This document shows positions 23,880-32,561 of a stretch of DNA of 64,000 bases, one piece after another (within the stretch, counting starts at the first letter, position 1; each line of letters opens with the position of its first letter). The translations under genes were made by a program, and so were the position numbers. Source of the DNA: CAJXSN01 sp947492235 (lineage in GTDB: Bacteria > Pseudomonadota > Alphaproteobacteria > Sphingomonadales > Sphingomonadaceae); NCBI RefSeq assembly GCF_042492175.1, contig NZ_CP170453.1, forward strand, positions 1,612,001 through 1,676,000, in the 5' to 3' direction. The notes under the pieces are model-generated. The model ran no database searches, was not told where the DNA came from, and saw only the letters and a list, made by a program, of their open reading frames with translations.

Positions 23880-25340
23880 TCAGCTTTCAAGCTGCCGCAG
23901 CAGGCTCCGCACATCGCCGTCCATATCGGCATCGCGCTGGCGCAGATCTTCGATCAGGCGCACCGCGTGAATGACTGTGCTGTGATCGCGCCCGCCGAAT
24001 TTGCGGCCGATTTCGGGGTAGCTGCGCGGGGTCAGGCATTTGGAAAGATACATCGCCACCTGCCGCGGGCGCACCACCGCGCGGGCGCGGCGTTTGCTGC
24101 TCATTTCGCTGCGGTCGATGCGGTAGAACTGGCAGACCGTGCGCTGGATTTCGTCGATCGTGATCCGGCGGCGATTGGCCGACAGGATATCGGTCAGCTG
24201 CTCTTCCGCCAGTTGCAGCGAGACGACCTGGCCGGTCAGCTGGGCATAGGCGATCAGCTTGTTCAGTCCGCCGACCAGCTCACGGACATTGCGCGTGATG
24301 GTCCGGGCGAGGAAGTCGATCACGTCTTCGGGCACAGCCAGCGGCGCGAACCGGGTCAGCTTGCTTTCGAGGATTTTCTTGCGCAGCTCGATATCGGCTG
24401 GCGCGATGTCCGCGACCAGACCCATCGACAGGCGGCTGAGCAGGCGCGGCTCCACACCGTCCAGTGCCTGCGGTGCACGGTCGGCGGCAAAGACGATCCG
24501 TTTGCCCTCGGCCAGCAGCGCATCGATGGTGTACAGCAGCTCTTCCTGAGCGCTCGCCTTGCCGATGATGAACTGGATATCGTCCACCAGCAGCAGATCG
24601 AAACTGCGCAGGCGGGCCTTGAATTCAATCGTCTGGTTCGATTTCAGCGCCTGAACGAATTCGACCATGAACCGCTCTGCGCTGCAGTAGAAAATGCGCG
24701 CACGGGGATGGGTGGCCAGATATTGGTGGCCGATGGCGTGCAGCAAATGCGTTTTGCCCTGACCGGTCGCGGCCTTCAGATAAAGCGGGCTGAACTGCGG
24801 TGTTTCGGTGGCGGCCATGCGCTGCGCCGCGTTGAAACCCAGAATGTTGGTTTCGCCAGTGATGAATGCAGCCAGTGTCAGCGACGGGTCAAGCCCGACC
24901 GAACTGGTAAAGCCCGCATCGCCGATCGTGGTACCTGCCCCTGCCAGCATGGAGCCGATATCCATCCCGTCATTAGCCGGACGGCGACCATCGCCCAGCG
25001 GCAGGTCGGCCAGTTTGCGACGGCCCGGATGAACCTGAATATTCACGCTGCGGATTTCGCTGCGGGCAATCTTCCACGCCAGCGTCAGCCGGTCGGCAAA
25101 GCGGTCCTTCACCCAATTCGCGCTGAATTCGGTAGGCATGTAGAGATCGAGCACGCCGGTTTCGGCATCGATGCCGCCCAGCTGGATCGGCTTGATCCAC
25201 TGGCTGAATAGCTGATGGCCCAGATCCTTGCGCAGGCCGGCGCTGATATCGGACCAGTCAGCGGCGAGGTTCACTGCATCCTGATCTTCCGGCTCGGCCC
25301 CTTTTCTGCGTGCCGAACCATTACCGCTACCACTTGCCAT
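23880..25340 (-). CDS. dnaA: Chromosomal replication initiator protein DnaA
   Basis: A 486-residue initiator. Domain I is about 28-95, a linker domain II about 96-150, the AAA+ domain III has Walker A ATGQGKT (191-197) and Walker B LLLVDDIQF (249-257), and the C-terminal DNA-binding domain carries PRSYPEIGRKFGGRDHSTVIHAV. The Walker A reads AATGQGKTH where most DnaA proteins have GGVGLGKTH, so the first Gly is Ala. GGAGAGGG lies about 10 nt before the ATG. rpsT lies upstream on the same strand, a common alphaproteobacterial order. Confidence 0.97.
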   Translation of the reverse strand: MASGSGNGSARRKGAEPEDQDAVNLAADWSDISAGLRKDLGHQLFSQWIKPIQLGGIDAETGVLDLYMPTEFSANWVKDRFADRLTLAWKIARSEIRSVNIQVHPGRRKLADLPLGDGRRPANDGMDIGSMLAGAGTTIGDAGFTSSVGLDPSLTLAAFITGETNILGFNAAQRMAATETPQFSPLYLKAATGQGKTHLLHAIGHQYLATHPRARIFYCSAERFMVEFVQALKSNQTIEFKARLRSFDLLLVDDIQFIIGKASAQEELLYTIDALLAEGKRIVFAADRAPQALDGVEPRLLSRLSMGLVADIAPADIELRKKILESKLTRFAPLAVPEDVIDFLARTITRNVRELVGGLNKLIAYAQLTGQVVSLQLAEEQLTDILSANRRRITIDEIQRTVCQFYRIDRSEMSSKRRARAVVRPRQVAMYLSKCLTPRSYPEIGRKFGGRDHSTVIHAVRLIEDLRQRDADMDGDVRSLLRQLES

Positions 25341-25762
25341 ATGCGCGCACCCTCTCCGTTACCGGAATCGCCTTCGATCCGGCTGTTCTCGTCTTATTGA
25401 CAGGCAAAGCTTCGCCTTGACCCGAAACAGGCGTTTCGGGGTTCCCCCCCGTCATTCCGTTTGTAAGTGCCGGCCTGTCCCGTGCCAGCGCTGAGCCCTT
25501 TAAAGAGGGTCCCGCGATGAGTCGCAAGCGCAGAACTGTAAATAATATGAAATAAAGAAATTGACACGCCGCAACACCGCAGGCGTGCGTTTAACAGACT
25601 GTTTACCAACAACATTCCCTTTGCAGGGGCCGCGAATCGCGGGAAATCCTAGGGTTCGCGTGCCGCGCGCTGTCACACGCATGTCATAGACGCAAAAAGG
25701 GCCGCCAGGCGGAAGCCGGCGGCCCTTCGTATTTCTACGTTACCGACCAAAGTCGGTAGCGG
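25341..25762. other. dnaA leader and rpsT-dnaA intergenic region
   Basis: No gene is visible in this 422-bp gap. It holds the rpsT terminator at its right end, an AT-rich patch (about 25536-25565) that may contain the dnaA promoter, and a long untranslated leader before dnaA. I found no convincing cluster of TTATCCACA-type DnaA boxes, so I do not call an origin here. Confidence 0.6.
25694..25727 (-). terminator. Rho-independent terminator of rpsT
   Basis: AAGGGCCGCC (25697-25706) pairs with GGCGGCCCTT (25718-25727), giving a 10-bp stem with an 11-nt loop. On the minus strand it is followed by TTTTT. It lies about 35 bp beyond the rpsT stop. Confidence 0.9.
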
Positions 25763-26023
25763 TTAGAGCGCTGCGACTCGCTTTGACAGACGGCTCATTT
25801 TGCGAGCGGCTGTGTTCTTGTGCATCACGCCGCGCGCGACACCGCGAGCCAGTTCGGGCTGGGCGGTGTGCAGAGCTTCTGCCGCTGCTTTCGCGTCGCC
25901 ACTTTCCAGAGCGGTTTCGACCTGCTTCAGGTAAGAGCGAATGCGGCTCATGCGCGCACCGTTGATTTCGGCGCGGCGATTGTTGCGGCGGATACGTTTG
26001 CGGGCTTGCGGCGTGTTGGCCAT
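25763..26023 (-). CDS. rpsT: 30S ribosomal protein S20
   Basis: An 86-residue basic, helical protein starting MANTPQARKRIRRNNRR and ending AARKMSRLSKRVAAL, as expected for S20. A good terminator follows and a promoter-like sequence lies at 26116-26144. It is the usual neighbour upstream of dnaA in alphaproteobacteria. Confidence 0.97.
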   Translation of the reverse strand: MANTPQARKRIRRNNRRAEINGARMSRIRSYLKQVETALESGDAKAAAEALHTAQPELARGVARGVMHKNTAARKMSRLSKRVAAL

Positions 26024-26115
26024 GGTCGTCCTTGATGTCTGGCCGCTGGTTGGTCGGCCCGATGAAACTGTCTCGTGTATACGAAAAAGCGGCGCAGAAA
26101 CGCCGTGAAGCGGGG

Positions 26116-26144
26116 CACATAAGTGGGATGAGTCGAATCGTCAA
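26116..26144 (-). promoter_or_regulatory. Candidate sigma-70 promoter of rpsT
   Basis: Read on the minus strand: TTGACG (26144-26139), 17-bp spacer, TATGTG (26121-26116). The -35 is 5 of 6 to consensus and the -10 is weak. It lies about 93 bp before the rpsT ATG. Confidence 0.45.
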
Positions 26145-26154
26145 TGTTTGTTTG

Positions 26155-26270
26155 GTGCGGTTCGGACTTCCGTCCGAACCTTGCGGTGCCAGCCCGGCTC
26201 CCCCTCCCAACCACCCGATACCGTATCGGAGAATGATCGGGTGGTTGGGAGGGGGAGACGGGCCGGCACC
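26155..26270. repeat. Two-hairpin palindromic repeat, copy 2
   Basis: A small hairpin GGTTCGGAC-TTCC-GTCCGAACC (26159-26180) is followed by a long inverted repeat. The 22-bp arms at 26198-26219 and 26236-26257 are perfectly complementary (left arm begins CTCCCCCTCCCAACCACC), and outer GGTGCC/GGCACC can extend the stem. It is the main content of the 311-bp mutM-rpsT gap (26024-26334), which otherwise holds only the rpsT promoter region. Stem bases differ from copy 1 in compensating pairs. Confidence 0.9.
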
Positions 26271-26334
26271 GGATTCGCCGTGAGGCGAGAAAACAAACGT
26301 GCGGGCCACAGAGCGCGTCGCTCCGAACTCCCCC

Positions 26335-27150
26335 CTACCTCTGACACCTCGGACAATACCAGGTGCTGCGCCCGCCCTGCGTAAAGCGCCGGATTACGCC
26401 GCCATCTTCGCGGTGGCAGGGTTCGCCCTCGCGGCCATAGACGTGAAAGCGCGTGGCGAAATATCCCAGCTCTCCGTCGGGTCGGGCGTAATCGCGCAAA
26501 GACGAACCTCCGTCACGAATCGACTGCTCCAGCACGCTGCGGATTTCGGGGACCAGCCGCTCCAGCGCCTTGAGCGATACCCGTCCGGCGGCCTTGCGCG
26601 GATTGATCCCCGCGCGCCACAGCGCCTCGCACACATAGATATTGCCGAGCCCTGCAACGATCCGCTGATCCAGCAGCATCAGCTTCACCGATTGTTTGCG
26701 ATCCTTGAAAGCACTTCGCAAATGACGCGCGGTCAGCAGGTCGCCCAGCGGCTCCGGACCCATCGCGGCGAAAGAAGGCCATTGATCGAGCGCGGGCGTA
26801 TCGACCAGATCGACCCAGCCGAACCGGCGCGGATCGCACAGGGCAAACTGGTGGTCGGCGGTCTCCAGCACCAGATGGTCGTGCTTGTCCGGTGCTTCGG
26901 GATCGATGCGCCAGCGCCCGCTCATCCCCAGATGGAAGATCATCGTCCGGTCGCGGTCGGTATGGAGCAAACCATATTTGGCCCGGCGCCCCAGAGAATT
27001 GATGCGTGCACCCGTCAGCGCCTGCACCAGATCGGGTGGGAAGGGGCGGCGCATATCGGGCCGGTTGACCGCGACGCGCACAATCCGCTGCCCCTGCAGG
27101 AACCGCGCAAGGCCGCGCACCGTAGTTTCTACTTCGGGGAGCTCGGGCAT
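26335..27150 (-). CDS. mutM: Formamidopyrimidine-DNA glycosylase (8-oxoguanine repair)
   Basis: A 271-residue Fpg. It begins PELPEVETTVRGL (catalytic Pro2/Glu3 after Met removal). GRRAKYGLL carries the conserved lesion-side Lys, and the helix-two-turn-helix region has AGLGNIYVCEALWRAGI. The C-terminal zinc finger has CHREDGG and YCPRCQR. Length matches family. It is divergent from ubiE across copy 3 of the palindromic repeat. Confidence 0.97.
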   Translation of the reverse strand: MPELPEVETTVRGLARFLQGQRIVRVAVNRPDMRRPFPPDLVQALTGARINSLGRRAKYGLLHTDRDRTMIFHLGMSGRWRIDPEAPDKHDHLVLETADHQFALCDPRRFGWVDLVDTPALDQWPSFAAMGPEPLGDLLTARHLRSAFKDRKQSVKLMLLDQRIVAGLGNIYVCEALWRAGINPRKAAGRVSLKALERLVPEIRSVLEQSIRDGGSSLRDYARPDGELGYFATRFHVYGREGEPCHREDGGVIRRFTQGGRSTWYCPRCQR

Positions 27151-27207
27151 ATTTTTCCGGCTCTTCTACAGATGTGGCGCGGAGGCAAGGGATTGATCGC
27201 CGTATGA

Positions 27208-27293
27208 CGGTGCCGGCCCACTCCCCCTCCCAGCCACCCGATACCCTACCAAGGCATGATCGGGTGGCTGGGAGGGGGAGTGGGCTGGAACCG
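27208..27293. repeat. Palindromic repeat, copy 3 (long hairpin only)
   Basis: The 27-bp arms at 27216-27242 and 27259-27285 are perfectly complementary, with a 16-nt loop. The left arm begins GCCCACTCCCCCTCCCAGCC. The small leading hairpin of copies 1 and 2 is missing, but the GGTGCCGGCCC lead-in is kept. It lies between the divergent mutM and ubiE starts. Confidence 0.9.
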
Positions 27294-27394
27294 CCTTCCT
27301 CTTGCCGCGTCAAATAAGAAGCAACAGGTTCCCCTATCACCCCCTGCGCAAGACCACTATGCCATCCCCGCAATTCCTCCTAAGGCGCGACCCT

Positions 27395-28138
27395 ATGACA
27401 GAACCTGCAAAGAGCACCGCTTCCTTCGGTTATGAAGATATCGCCGTGGAGGAGAAAACCGAACGCGTCGGCGCGCTGTTTTCGCAGGTTGCCGAGAAAT
27501 ACGACATCATGAACGACGCCATGTCGGGCGGGATGCACCGGCTGTGGAAGGACCGCTTCGTGCGCCGGGTCAAACCGCAGGCTGGCGAGGCGATCTTGGA
27601 CATGGCGGGCGGCACGGGTGACATTGCCTTTCGCATGGTGCCCAGCGGCGCAGAAATTACCGTGGCCGACATCAATCAGGAAATGCTGGATGTGGGCGTA
27701 GAACGCGCGATGGAGCGCGGGGTCGATGGGCTGGTGTGGAGCCGCCAGAATGCCGAGGAGCTGGATTATATTGACCGGCAGTTTGACGCCTACACCATCG
27801 TTTTCGGCATCCGGAACGTGACCCATATCGACCGCGCGCTGGCAGAAGCGCACCGCGTGCTGAAACATGGCGGGCGGTTCTACTGCATGGAATTTAACAG
27901 CACGCAGTGGCCGGGCTTCAAGGAAATCTACGACGCCTATTCGCACAAGCTGATGCCCAAAATCGGCGGACTGATTGCGGATGACGAGGACAGCTATCGC
28001 TATCTCGCCGAATCGATCCGCCGCTTCCCCCCGATGGAAACGTTCGAGCGGATGATCCGCGATGCAGGCTTTGCCCAGACGAAGGTGGAGCCGATCCTTG
28101 GTGGGGCTGTGGCGATCCATTCCGGCTGGAAGATTTAG
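27395..28138 (+). CDS. ubiE: Ubiquinone/menaquinone biosynthesis C-methyltransferase
   Basis: A 247-residue class I SAM methyltransferase. The UbiE signatures are FSQVAEKYDIMNDAMSGGMHRLWKD, the SAM loop ILDMAGGTGDIAF and the second motif FGIRNVTHIDRALAEAHRVLKHGGRFYCMEF. It methylates the ring carbon in quinone synthesis. The start at MTEPAKS is preceded by TAAGGCG. ubiB follows 4 bp after the stop: a quinone pair. Confidence 0.97.
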   Translation: MTEPAKSTASFGYEDIAVEEKTERVGALFSQVAEKYDIMNDAMSGGMHRLWKDRFVRRVKPQAGEAILDMAGGTGDIAFRMVPSGAEITVADINQEMLDVGVERAMERGVDGLVWSRQNAEELDYIDRQFDAYTIVFGIRNVTHIDRALAEAHRVLKHGGRFYCMEFNSTQWPGFKEIYDAYSHKLMPKIGGLIADDEDSYRYLAESIRRFPPMETFERMIRDAGFAQTKVEPILGGAVAIHSGWKI

Positions 28139-28142
28139 CCGG

Positions 28143-29696
28143 GTGACGAGACCAGCAACACATATCTGGCGGCTTCTGAAATGGGGCCGGACCGCTGCCA
28201 GGCATGGCGCGCTGCGCGGGATCGAAAGCGATCCAAACACGCCCGATCCGGTGCGCAGGCTGACCCGTCTCGCGCGGCTGGGCACGATGCAGCCCAAGAC
28301 GCCCGATTATGCCGAGGCGTTTCGCGCCATCGGGCCTGCGGCGATCAAGCTGGGCCAGTCGCTCGCCACGCGGCCCGATCTGGTGGGGGACGAGGCGGCG
28401 CAGAACCTGCTATCGCTGCAAGACAATCTGCCTCCGGTCGCTTTCGAGCAAATCGAAAACGCGGTCGCCGCAACATTCGAGCAGCCGCTCGATACGCTTT
28501 TCACCAGCATCGATCCCGATCCGGTCGGCGCGGCTTCCATCGCGCAGGTTCACCGCGCGATGACCAGCGACGGGCGGGAGGTCGCCTTGAAGGTGCTGCG
28601 CCCCGGTATCCGCGAGAAATTCGCCCGCGACATTGCCACGTATGAATGGGCTGCTGCGCATGTCGAGGCGATGGGCGGGGAGGCCGCCCGCCTGCGCCCG
28701 GCTCTGACGATTGCCAATTTCAAGCGCTGGACCAATTCGGAACTCGATCTGCGGCGCGAGGCCGCCAGCGCCAGCGAACTGGCCGAGGCCATGCACGGCT
28801 TTGACGGCTTTCGGGTGCCGACAATTGACTGGGACCGCACCAATGGCAAGGTGATGACCATCGAATGGATCGACGGCATAAAGATATCGCGCCGCGACGA
28901 TCTGATTGCCGCCGGGCACGATCCCGCCGAACTGGCCGAGCGGCTGGTGCTGGCGTTCCTGACGCAGGCGATCAGTGGCGGGTTCTTCCATGCCGACATG
29001 CATCAGGGGAACCTGTTCGTGGAGGCGGACGGAACCATCGTGGCAATCGATTTCGGCATTATGGGCCGCATCGACCGGCGCGCGCGGCAATGGCTGGCGG
29101 AAATCCTCTATGGCTTGACGACGGGCAATTACCGCCGTGTGGCTGAGATTCACTTCGAAGCAGGGTATGTGCCCAGCCACCACGATGTCGGCGAGTTTGC
29201 GACCGCCCTGCGCGCTGTGGGTGAGCCGATGCGCGGCAAGCCGGTGAGCGAGTTGTCGGTCGGCCAGATGCTGGACGGGTTGTTCGCCATCACCCGCGAT
29301 TTCGACATGCAGACCCAGCCGCATTTGCTGTTGCTGCAAAAAACCATGGTGATGGTGGAGGGTATCGCGACCCAGCTGAACCCGCAGATCAATATGTGGG
29401 ACGTCAGCGCGCCTTATGTGCGCAGCTGGATCCGGGACGAGTTGGGACCGGAAGCGGCGATGGCCGATGCGGTGAAGGAAAACCTCGGCACCCTGCTGCG
29501 CCTGCCCGATCTTGTGCGACGCGTGGAGGACCGCTTCCCGGCCAAGGGTGGTGCGCCCGAAGCAGCACCGCTGCCGGAAATCGAGTTGATGTGGGAACGC
29601 CGCGCACGCGAAAAGTCCGCCGGCGGAAGCTGGGCGGGCTACATAATCTCCGCAGCAATCGGAGCGGGCGCGCTGGCGCTGGGCTGGATTGGCTGA
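28143..29696 (+). CDS. ubiB: Ubiquinone biosynthesis ABC1/ADCK-family atypical kinase
   Basis: A 517-residue UbiB. Motifs: KLGQSLATRPDL (KxGQ), the Ala-rich loop PVGAASIAQVHRA, the ExD-type segment TNSELDLRREA, the catalytic ADMHQGN and the metal-binding IDFGIMGRID. One C-terminal membrane segment (SWAGYIISAAIGAGALALGWIG) anchors it. It is thought to support ubiquinone hydroxylation or extraction from the membrane. The GTG start lies 4 bp after the ubiE stop. Confidence 0.95.
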   Translation: MTRPATHIWRLLKWGRTAARHGALRGIESDPNTPDPVRRLTRLARLGTMQPKTPDYAEAFRAIGPAAIKLGQSLATRPDLVGDEAAQNLLSLQDNLPPVAFEQIENAVAATFEQPLDTLFTSIDPDPVGAASIAQVHRAMTSDGREVALKVLRPGIREKFARDIATYEWAAAHVEAMGGEAARLRPALTIANFKRWTNSELDLRREAASASELAEAMHGFDGFRVPTIDWDRTNGKVMTIEWIDGIKISRRDDLIAAGHDPAELAERLVLAFLTQAISGGFFHADMHQGNLFVEADGTIVAIDFGIMGRIDRRARQWLAEILYGLTTGNYRRVAEIHFEAGYVPSHHDVGEFATALRAVGEPMRGKPVSELSVGQMLDGLFAITRDFDMQTQPHLLLLQKTMVMVEGIATQLNPQINMWDVSAPYVRSWIRDELGPEAAMADAVKENLGTLLRLPDLVRRVEDRFPAKGGAPEAAPLPEIELMWERRAREKSAGGSWAGYIISAAIGAGALALGWIG

Positions 29697-29701
29697 CGGC
29701 G

Positions 29702-30109
29702 CTACGCTTCGCGGATAGCTTCGCTGATCGGCTTGCGCACGGGCAACACCCACCAGCCAATCAGGCAGACGAGCACGGTGACCAGCTCGATCAGCATGAA
29801 GCCCGCCCAATACTGAAACCGGCCATCGGCCCACACGCTCACAAAACGCCCGATAAACGCGATGCCGAATAGGGCGGCGGATACCAGCAAGGGATCCCCG
29901 CGCCGTTGCCATGCGCCCCAGATCATTGCCCCGCCACCAACATAGAAAAACGCCGTCATATCGGCGCGCATCGTCGCCAGGCCGGAATTCCCGTCTGCAA
30001 TCAGGCCAAAGTCACCACCCGCTGCTACCGGGTTCACGATAAAGCCCGCGCCCACGAATAGATAGAACAGCCCCATTACAAACAGCAGAGCCGAAAGAAA
30101 CAAACGCAT
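29702..30109 (-). CDS. DUF4345-like small membrane protein
   Basis: A 135-residue protein with four membrane segments (about 4-26, 45-66, 73-92, 100-122). The short soluble loop contains GGDFGLIADGNSGLATMRADM, a pattern seen in DUF4345 proteins. GGGGAT lies before the ATG. It is convergent with ubiB, with 5 bp between stops. Role unknown. Confidence 0.75.
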   Translation of the reverse strand: MRLFLSALLFVMGLFYLFVGAGFIVNPVAAGGDFGLIADGNSGLATMRADMTAFFYVGGGAMIWGAWQRRGDPLLVSAALFGIAFIGRFVSVWADGRFQYWAGFMLIELVTVLVCLIGWWVLPVRKPISEAIREA

Positions 30110-30292
30110 GCGATCCCCCAATTGTGTTTGCCGCCACGCTACAGGCCGTCGGGGCGGCGCGCTAGGCAAATCGTAACCATTCCCCAGCCAAGACTTCCAC
30201 CGCACGCGCAGCCCCGCTAGGCTGACGCGGGTACAGCATATGGGGGATGGCGTTGTGGCCAAACTTGCAATTTTGCCAGCGGCGGCGAAGCC

Positions 30293-31996
30293 ATGACCGC
30301 GCTTGGGACCGATACCGGCCCGCGCATTCTGCTGGTCGTTGGCGGAGGCATCGCGGCCTATAAGTCTTGCGAACTGGTGCGACTGATCCGCAGGAATGGC
30401 GGCGACGTTACCTGCGTGCTGACCGATGGCGGCGCGCAGTTCGTGACCCCGATGGCGCTGGCAGCGCTAAGCGAGAACGAAGTTCACACCACGCTCTGGG
30501 ATCTCAAGAACGAAGTCGAGATGGGCCATATCCAGTTGAGCCGCGAGGCCGATCTGGTCGTCGTGTGCCCGGCCACCGCCAATATGCTGGCCAAGATGAG
30601 CGCCGGAATTGCCGACGATCTGGCGACCACGCTGATCTTGGCGACGGACAAGCCGGTGCTGGCCGTGCCTGCGATGAATGTCCGGATGTTCCAGCACGAG
30701 GCAACCCAGCGCAATATTGGCTGGCTGCGCGAGGCTGGCGTAGCCGTGATGGAGCCCGACACCGGCGCCATGGCATGCGGCGAATTCGGCCCCGGCCGCT
30801 TGCCCGAACCGGTGGATGTCTGGCGCGAGATTGCTCGCCAACTCGATATCGATCAGGGCGAAGAATCGCTGCTGGCGACGAACCGCGGCAGTGCGTCTGC
30901 GGCGGATGAAGTTGAGGAGACAGCGCGGGGCGGCGGACTGGGCGGATTGCTCTCGTCGCTTATCCCGCGCACCACGGCGCGGCGTTCTCAGGAAGAGCTC
31001 GACGCCCAGTGGGAGGAACCGGAAGGCGATATCCCAGAGGATGAGGAGCCGCCGGAGGACGAAGCCGACTGGGGCGAAACAGAGCTCGACGAGGCTGAAA
31101 CCGATCCAACCTCTCCTGCACCTGAAACGGCACCTGTACCGGCCGCACCGCTGCTGGCCAGCAAGGGCAAGGCGCTGTCCGCCCCGCCGACCGATGTCGA
31201 TGCGATCAATCACGAAGTTGCCACGGGAACGGGCGGCCAGAAGCCGGAGCCTCTTGTCGAAGAAACACCGCTGGAGGCCGATCCGCTGGCGGGGCAACCT
31301 GCGTTCGATGCCAACCCGGAGCATCGCCCGCTCTATGGCAAGCATGTGCTCATCACCGCCGGGCCGACGCGCGAGGCAATCGATCCTGTGCGCTACATCG
31401 CCAACCGGTCGAGCGGGAAGCAGGGCTTCGCCATCGCCGCCGCCGCCGCCGCTGCCGGCGCGCAGGTCACACTGGTCGCCGGTCCGGTGCATCTGGAAAC
31501 GCCGCCGGGCGTGGACCGGATCGATGTGGAATCCGCCCGCGAGATGAACGAGGCGGTCCGTGCGGCTTTGCCCGCCGATGTCGCGGTGATGGTCGCAGCC
31601 GTTTCCGACTGGCGCACGCGCGATGTGGCCGACCAGAAGATGAAGAAACGCGGCAGCGCGCCGCCTGCACTGCTGCTGGAAGAGAACCCGGACATTCTCG
31701 CCAATCTCGCCGCTGACAAACGCCGCCCGGGCTTGTTGATCGGCTTTGCCGCAGAGACCAATGACGTGATCGAGAACGCGATTTCCAAGCGCAAGCGCAA
31801 GGGCGTCGATTGGATTGTCGCCAATGACGTCTCCGGCCCCGTCGGCGACAGCGTGATGGGCGGCACCCACAATCAGGTTCACATCGTGCGCGGCAAGACG
31901 GTTGAGGATTTGCCCGAACTGGCGAAGGACGATGTCGCGCGCCTTCTGGTGGAACGGATTGTCGAGGCTCTGGAAGAAGGCAATACCGATGACTGA
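30293..31996 (+). CDS. coaBC: Bifunctional phosphopantothenoylcysteine decarboxylase / phosphopantothenate-cysteine ligase
   Basis: A 567-residue CoA-biosynthesis enzyme. The CoaC flavodoxin-like part (1-187) has GGGIAAYKS, H79 in MGHIQLS, AMNVRMF and C162 in ACGEFGPGRL. The CoaB part begins at about residue 346 with LYGKHVLITAGPTREAID and has VAAVSDWR, the KMKKRG lysine and the C-terminal dimer segment. Between them lies an acidic, Pro/Glu/Ala-rich linker of about 158 residues (188-345) with no recognisable fold. It makes the protein about 160 residues longer than E. coli Dfp (406). dut overlaps its end by 8 bp. Confidence 0.95.
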   Translation: MTALGTDTGPRILLVVGGGIAAYKSCELVRLIRRNGGDVTCVLTDGGAQFVTPMALAALSENEVHTTLWDLKNEVEMGHIQLSREADLVVVCPATANMLAKMSAGIADDLATTLILATDKPVLAVPAMNVRMFQHEATQRNIGWLREAGVAVMEPDTGAMACGEFGPGRLPEPVDVWREIARQLDIDQGEESLLATNRGSASAADEVEETARGGGLGGLLSSLIPRTTARRSQEELDAQWEEPEGDIPEDEEPPEDEADWGETELDEAETDPTSPAPETAPVPAAPLLASKGKALSAPPTDVDAINHEVATGTGGQKPEPLVEETPLEADPLAGQPAFDANPEHRPLYGKHVLITAGPTREAIDPVRYIANRSSGKQGFAIAAAAAAAGAQVTLVAGPVHLETPPGVDRIDVESAREMNEAVRAALPADVAVMVAAVSDWRTRDVADQKMKKRGSAPPALLLEENPDILANLAADKRRPGLLIGFAAETNDVIENAISKRKRKGVDWIVANDVSGPVGDSVMGGTHNQVHIVRGKTVEDLPELAKDDVARLLVERIVEALEEGNTDD

Positions 31997-32450
31997 GACA
32001 ACGGTCGCTATCCAGCTGAAACGCCTGCCCCATGGGGAAGGCCTCGACCTGCCCACCTATGCCACCCAAGGTGCAGCGGGGATGGACGTGGTCTCCGCAG
32101 AGGACGCCGTCATCGCGCCAGGTGCGCGCCATGCGGTGGCGACCGGCCTCTCGGTCGCCATTCCAATGGGGTATGAAATTCAGGTGCGCCCGCGCTCCGG
32201 ACTCGCGCTGAAACACGGGATCACCGTGCCCAACACGCCCGGCACGATCGATTCCGATTATCGCGGCGAGCTCAAAGTGATTCTGATTAATCACGGCACG
32301 CAGGACTTCACCATCGCGCGCGGAGACCGGGTGGCCCAGCTGGTGGTTGCGCCCGTGACGCAGGGTGAGTGGCAGGAAGTAGACGCTCTGGACGATACAG
32401 AGCGCGGCGCCGGCGGCTTCGGTTCGACCGGCGGCTCCGCCTCTCTCTAG
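31989..32450 (+). CDS. dut: Deoxyuridine 5'-triphosphate nucleotidohydrolase
   Basis: A 153-residue trimeric dUTPase that removes dUTP and makes dUMP. All five motifs are visible: AAGMDVVS, PRSGLALKHG, NTPGTIDSDYRGEL, RGDRVAQLVV and the C-terminal RGAGGFGSTG arm. The ATG overlaps the coaBC end by 8 bp, so the two are coupled, as in many alphaproteobacteria. Confidence 0.97.
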   Translation: MTETTVAIQLKRLPHGEGLDLPTYATQGAAGMDVVSAEDAVIAPGARHAVATGLSVAIPMGYEIQVRPRSGLALKHGITVPNTPGTIDSDYRGELKVILINHGTQDFTIARGDRVAQLVVAPVTQGEWQEVDALDDTERGAGGFGSTGGSASL

Positions 32451-32480
32451 CCCCTTCGTTCTAAATCTGCGCCAAATACG

Positions 32481-32514
32481 AAAAGGGCGAACCTGCTTTT
32501 GCAAGTTCGCCCTT
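32481..32514. terminator. Bidirectional terminator between dut and the DUF4136 gene
   Basis: AAGGGCGAACCTGC (from 32483) pairs with GCAAGTTCGCCCTT (to 32514), with one mismatch across a TTTT loop. On the minus strand TTTT follows the stem. It lies in the 111-bp gap between two convergent genes. Confidence 0.8.
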
Positions 32515-32561
32515 AGAAGCGCGTCGATGCGACCCGAAGCGCTCTTTCGTTGCCGATCAGG

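Noticed and set aside
25341..25762. Replication origin next to dnaA
   Set aside because: AT-rich patches exist, but I could not find a cluster of DnaA boxes; only poor matches were seen here and at about 23655.
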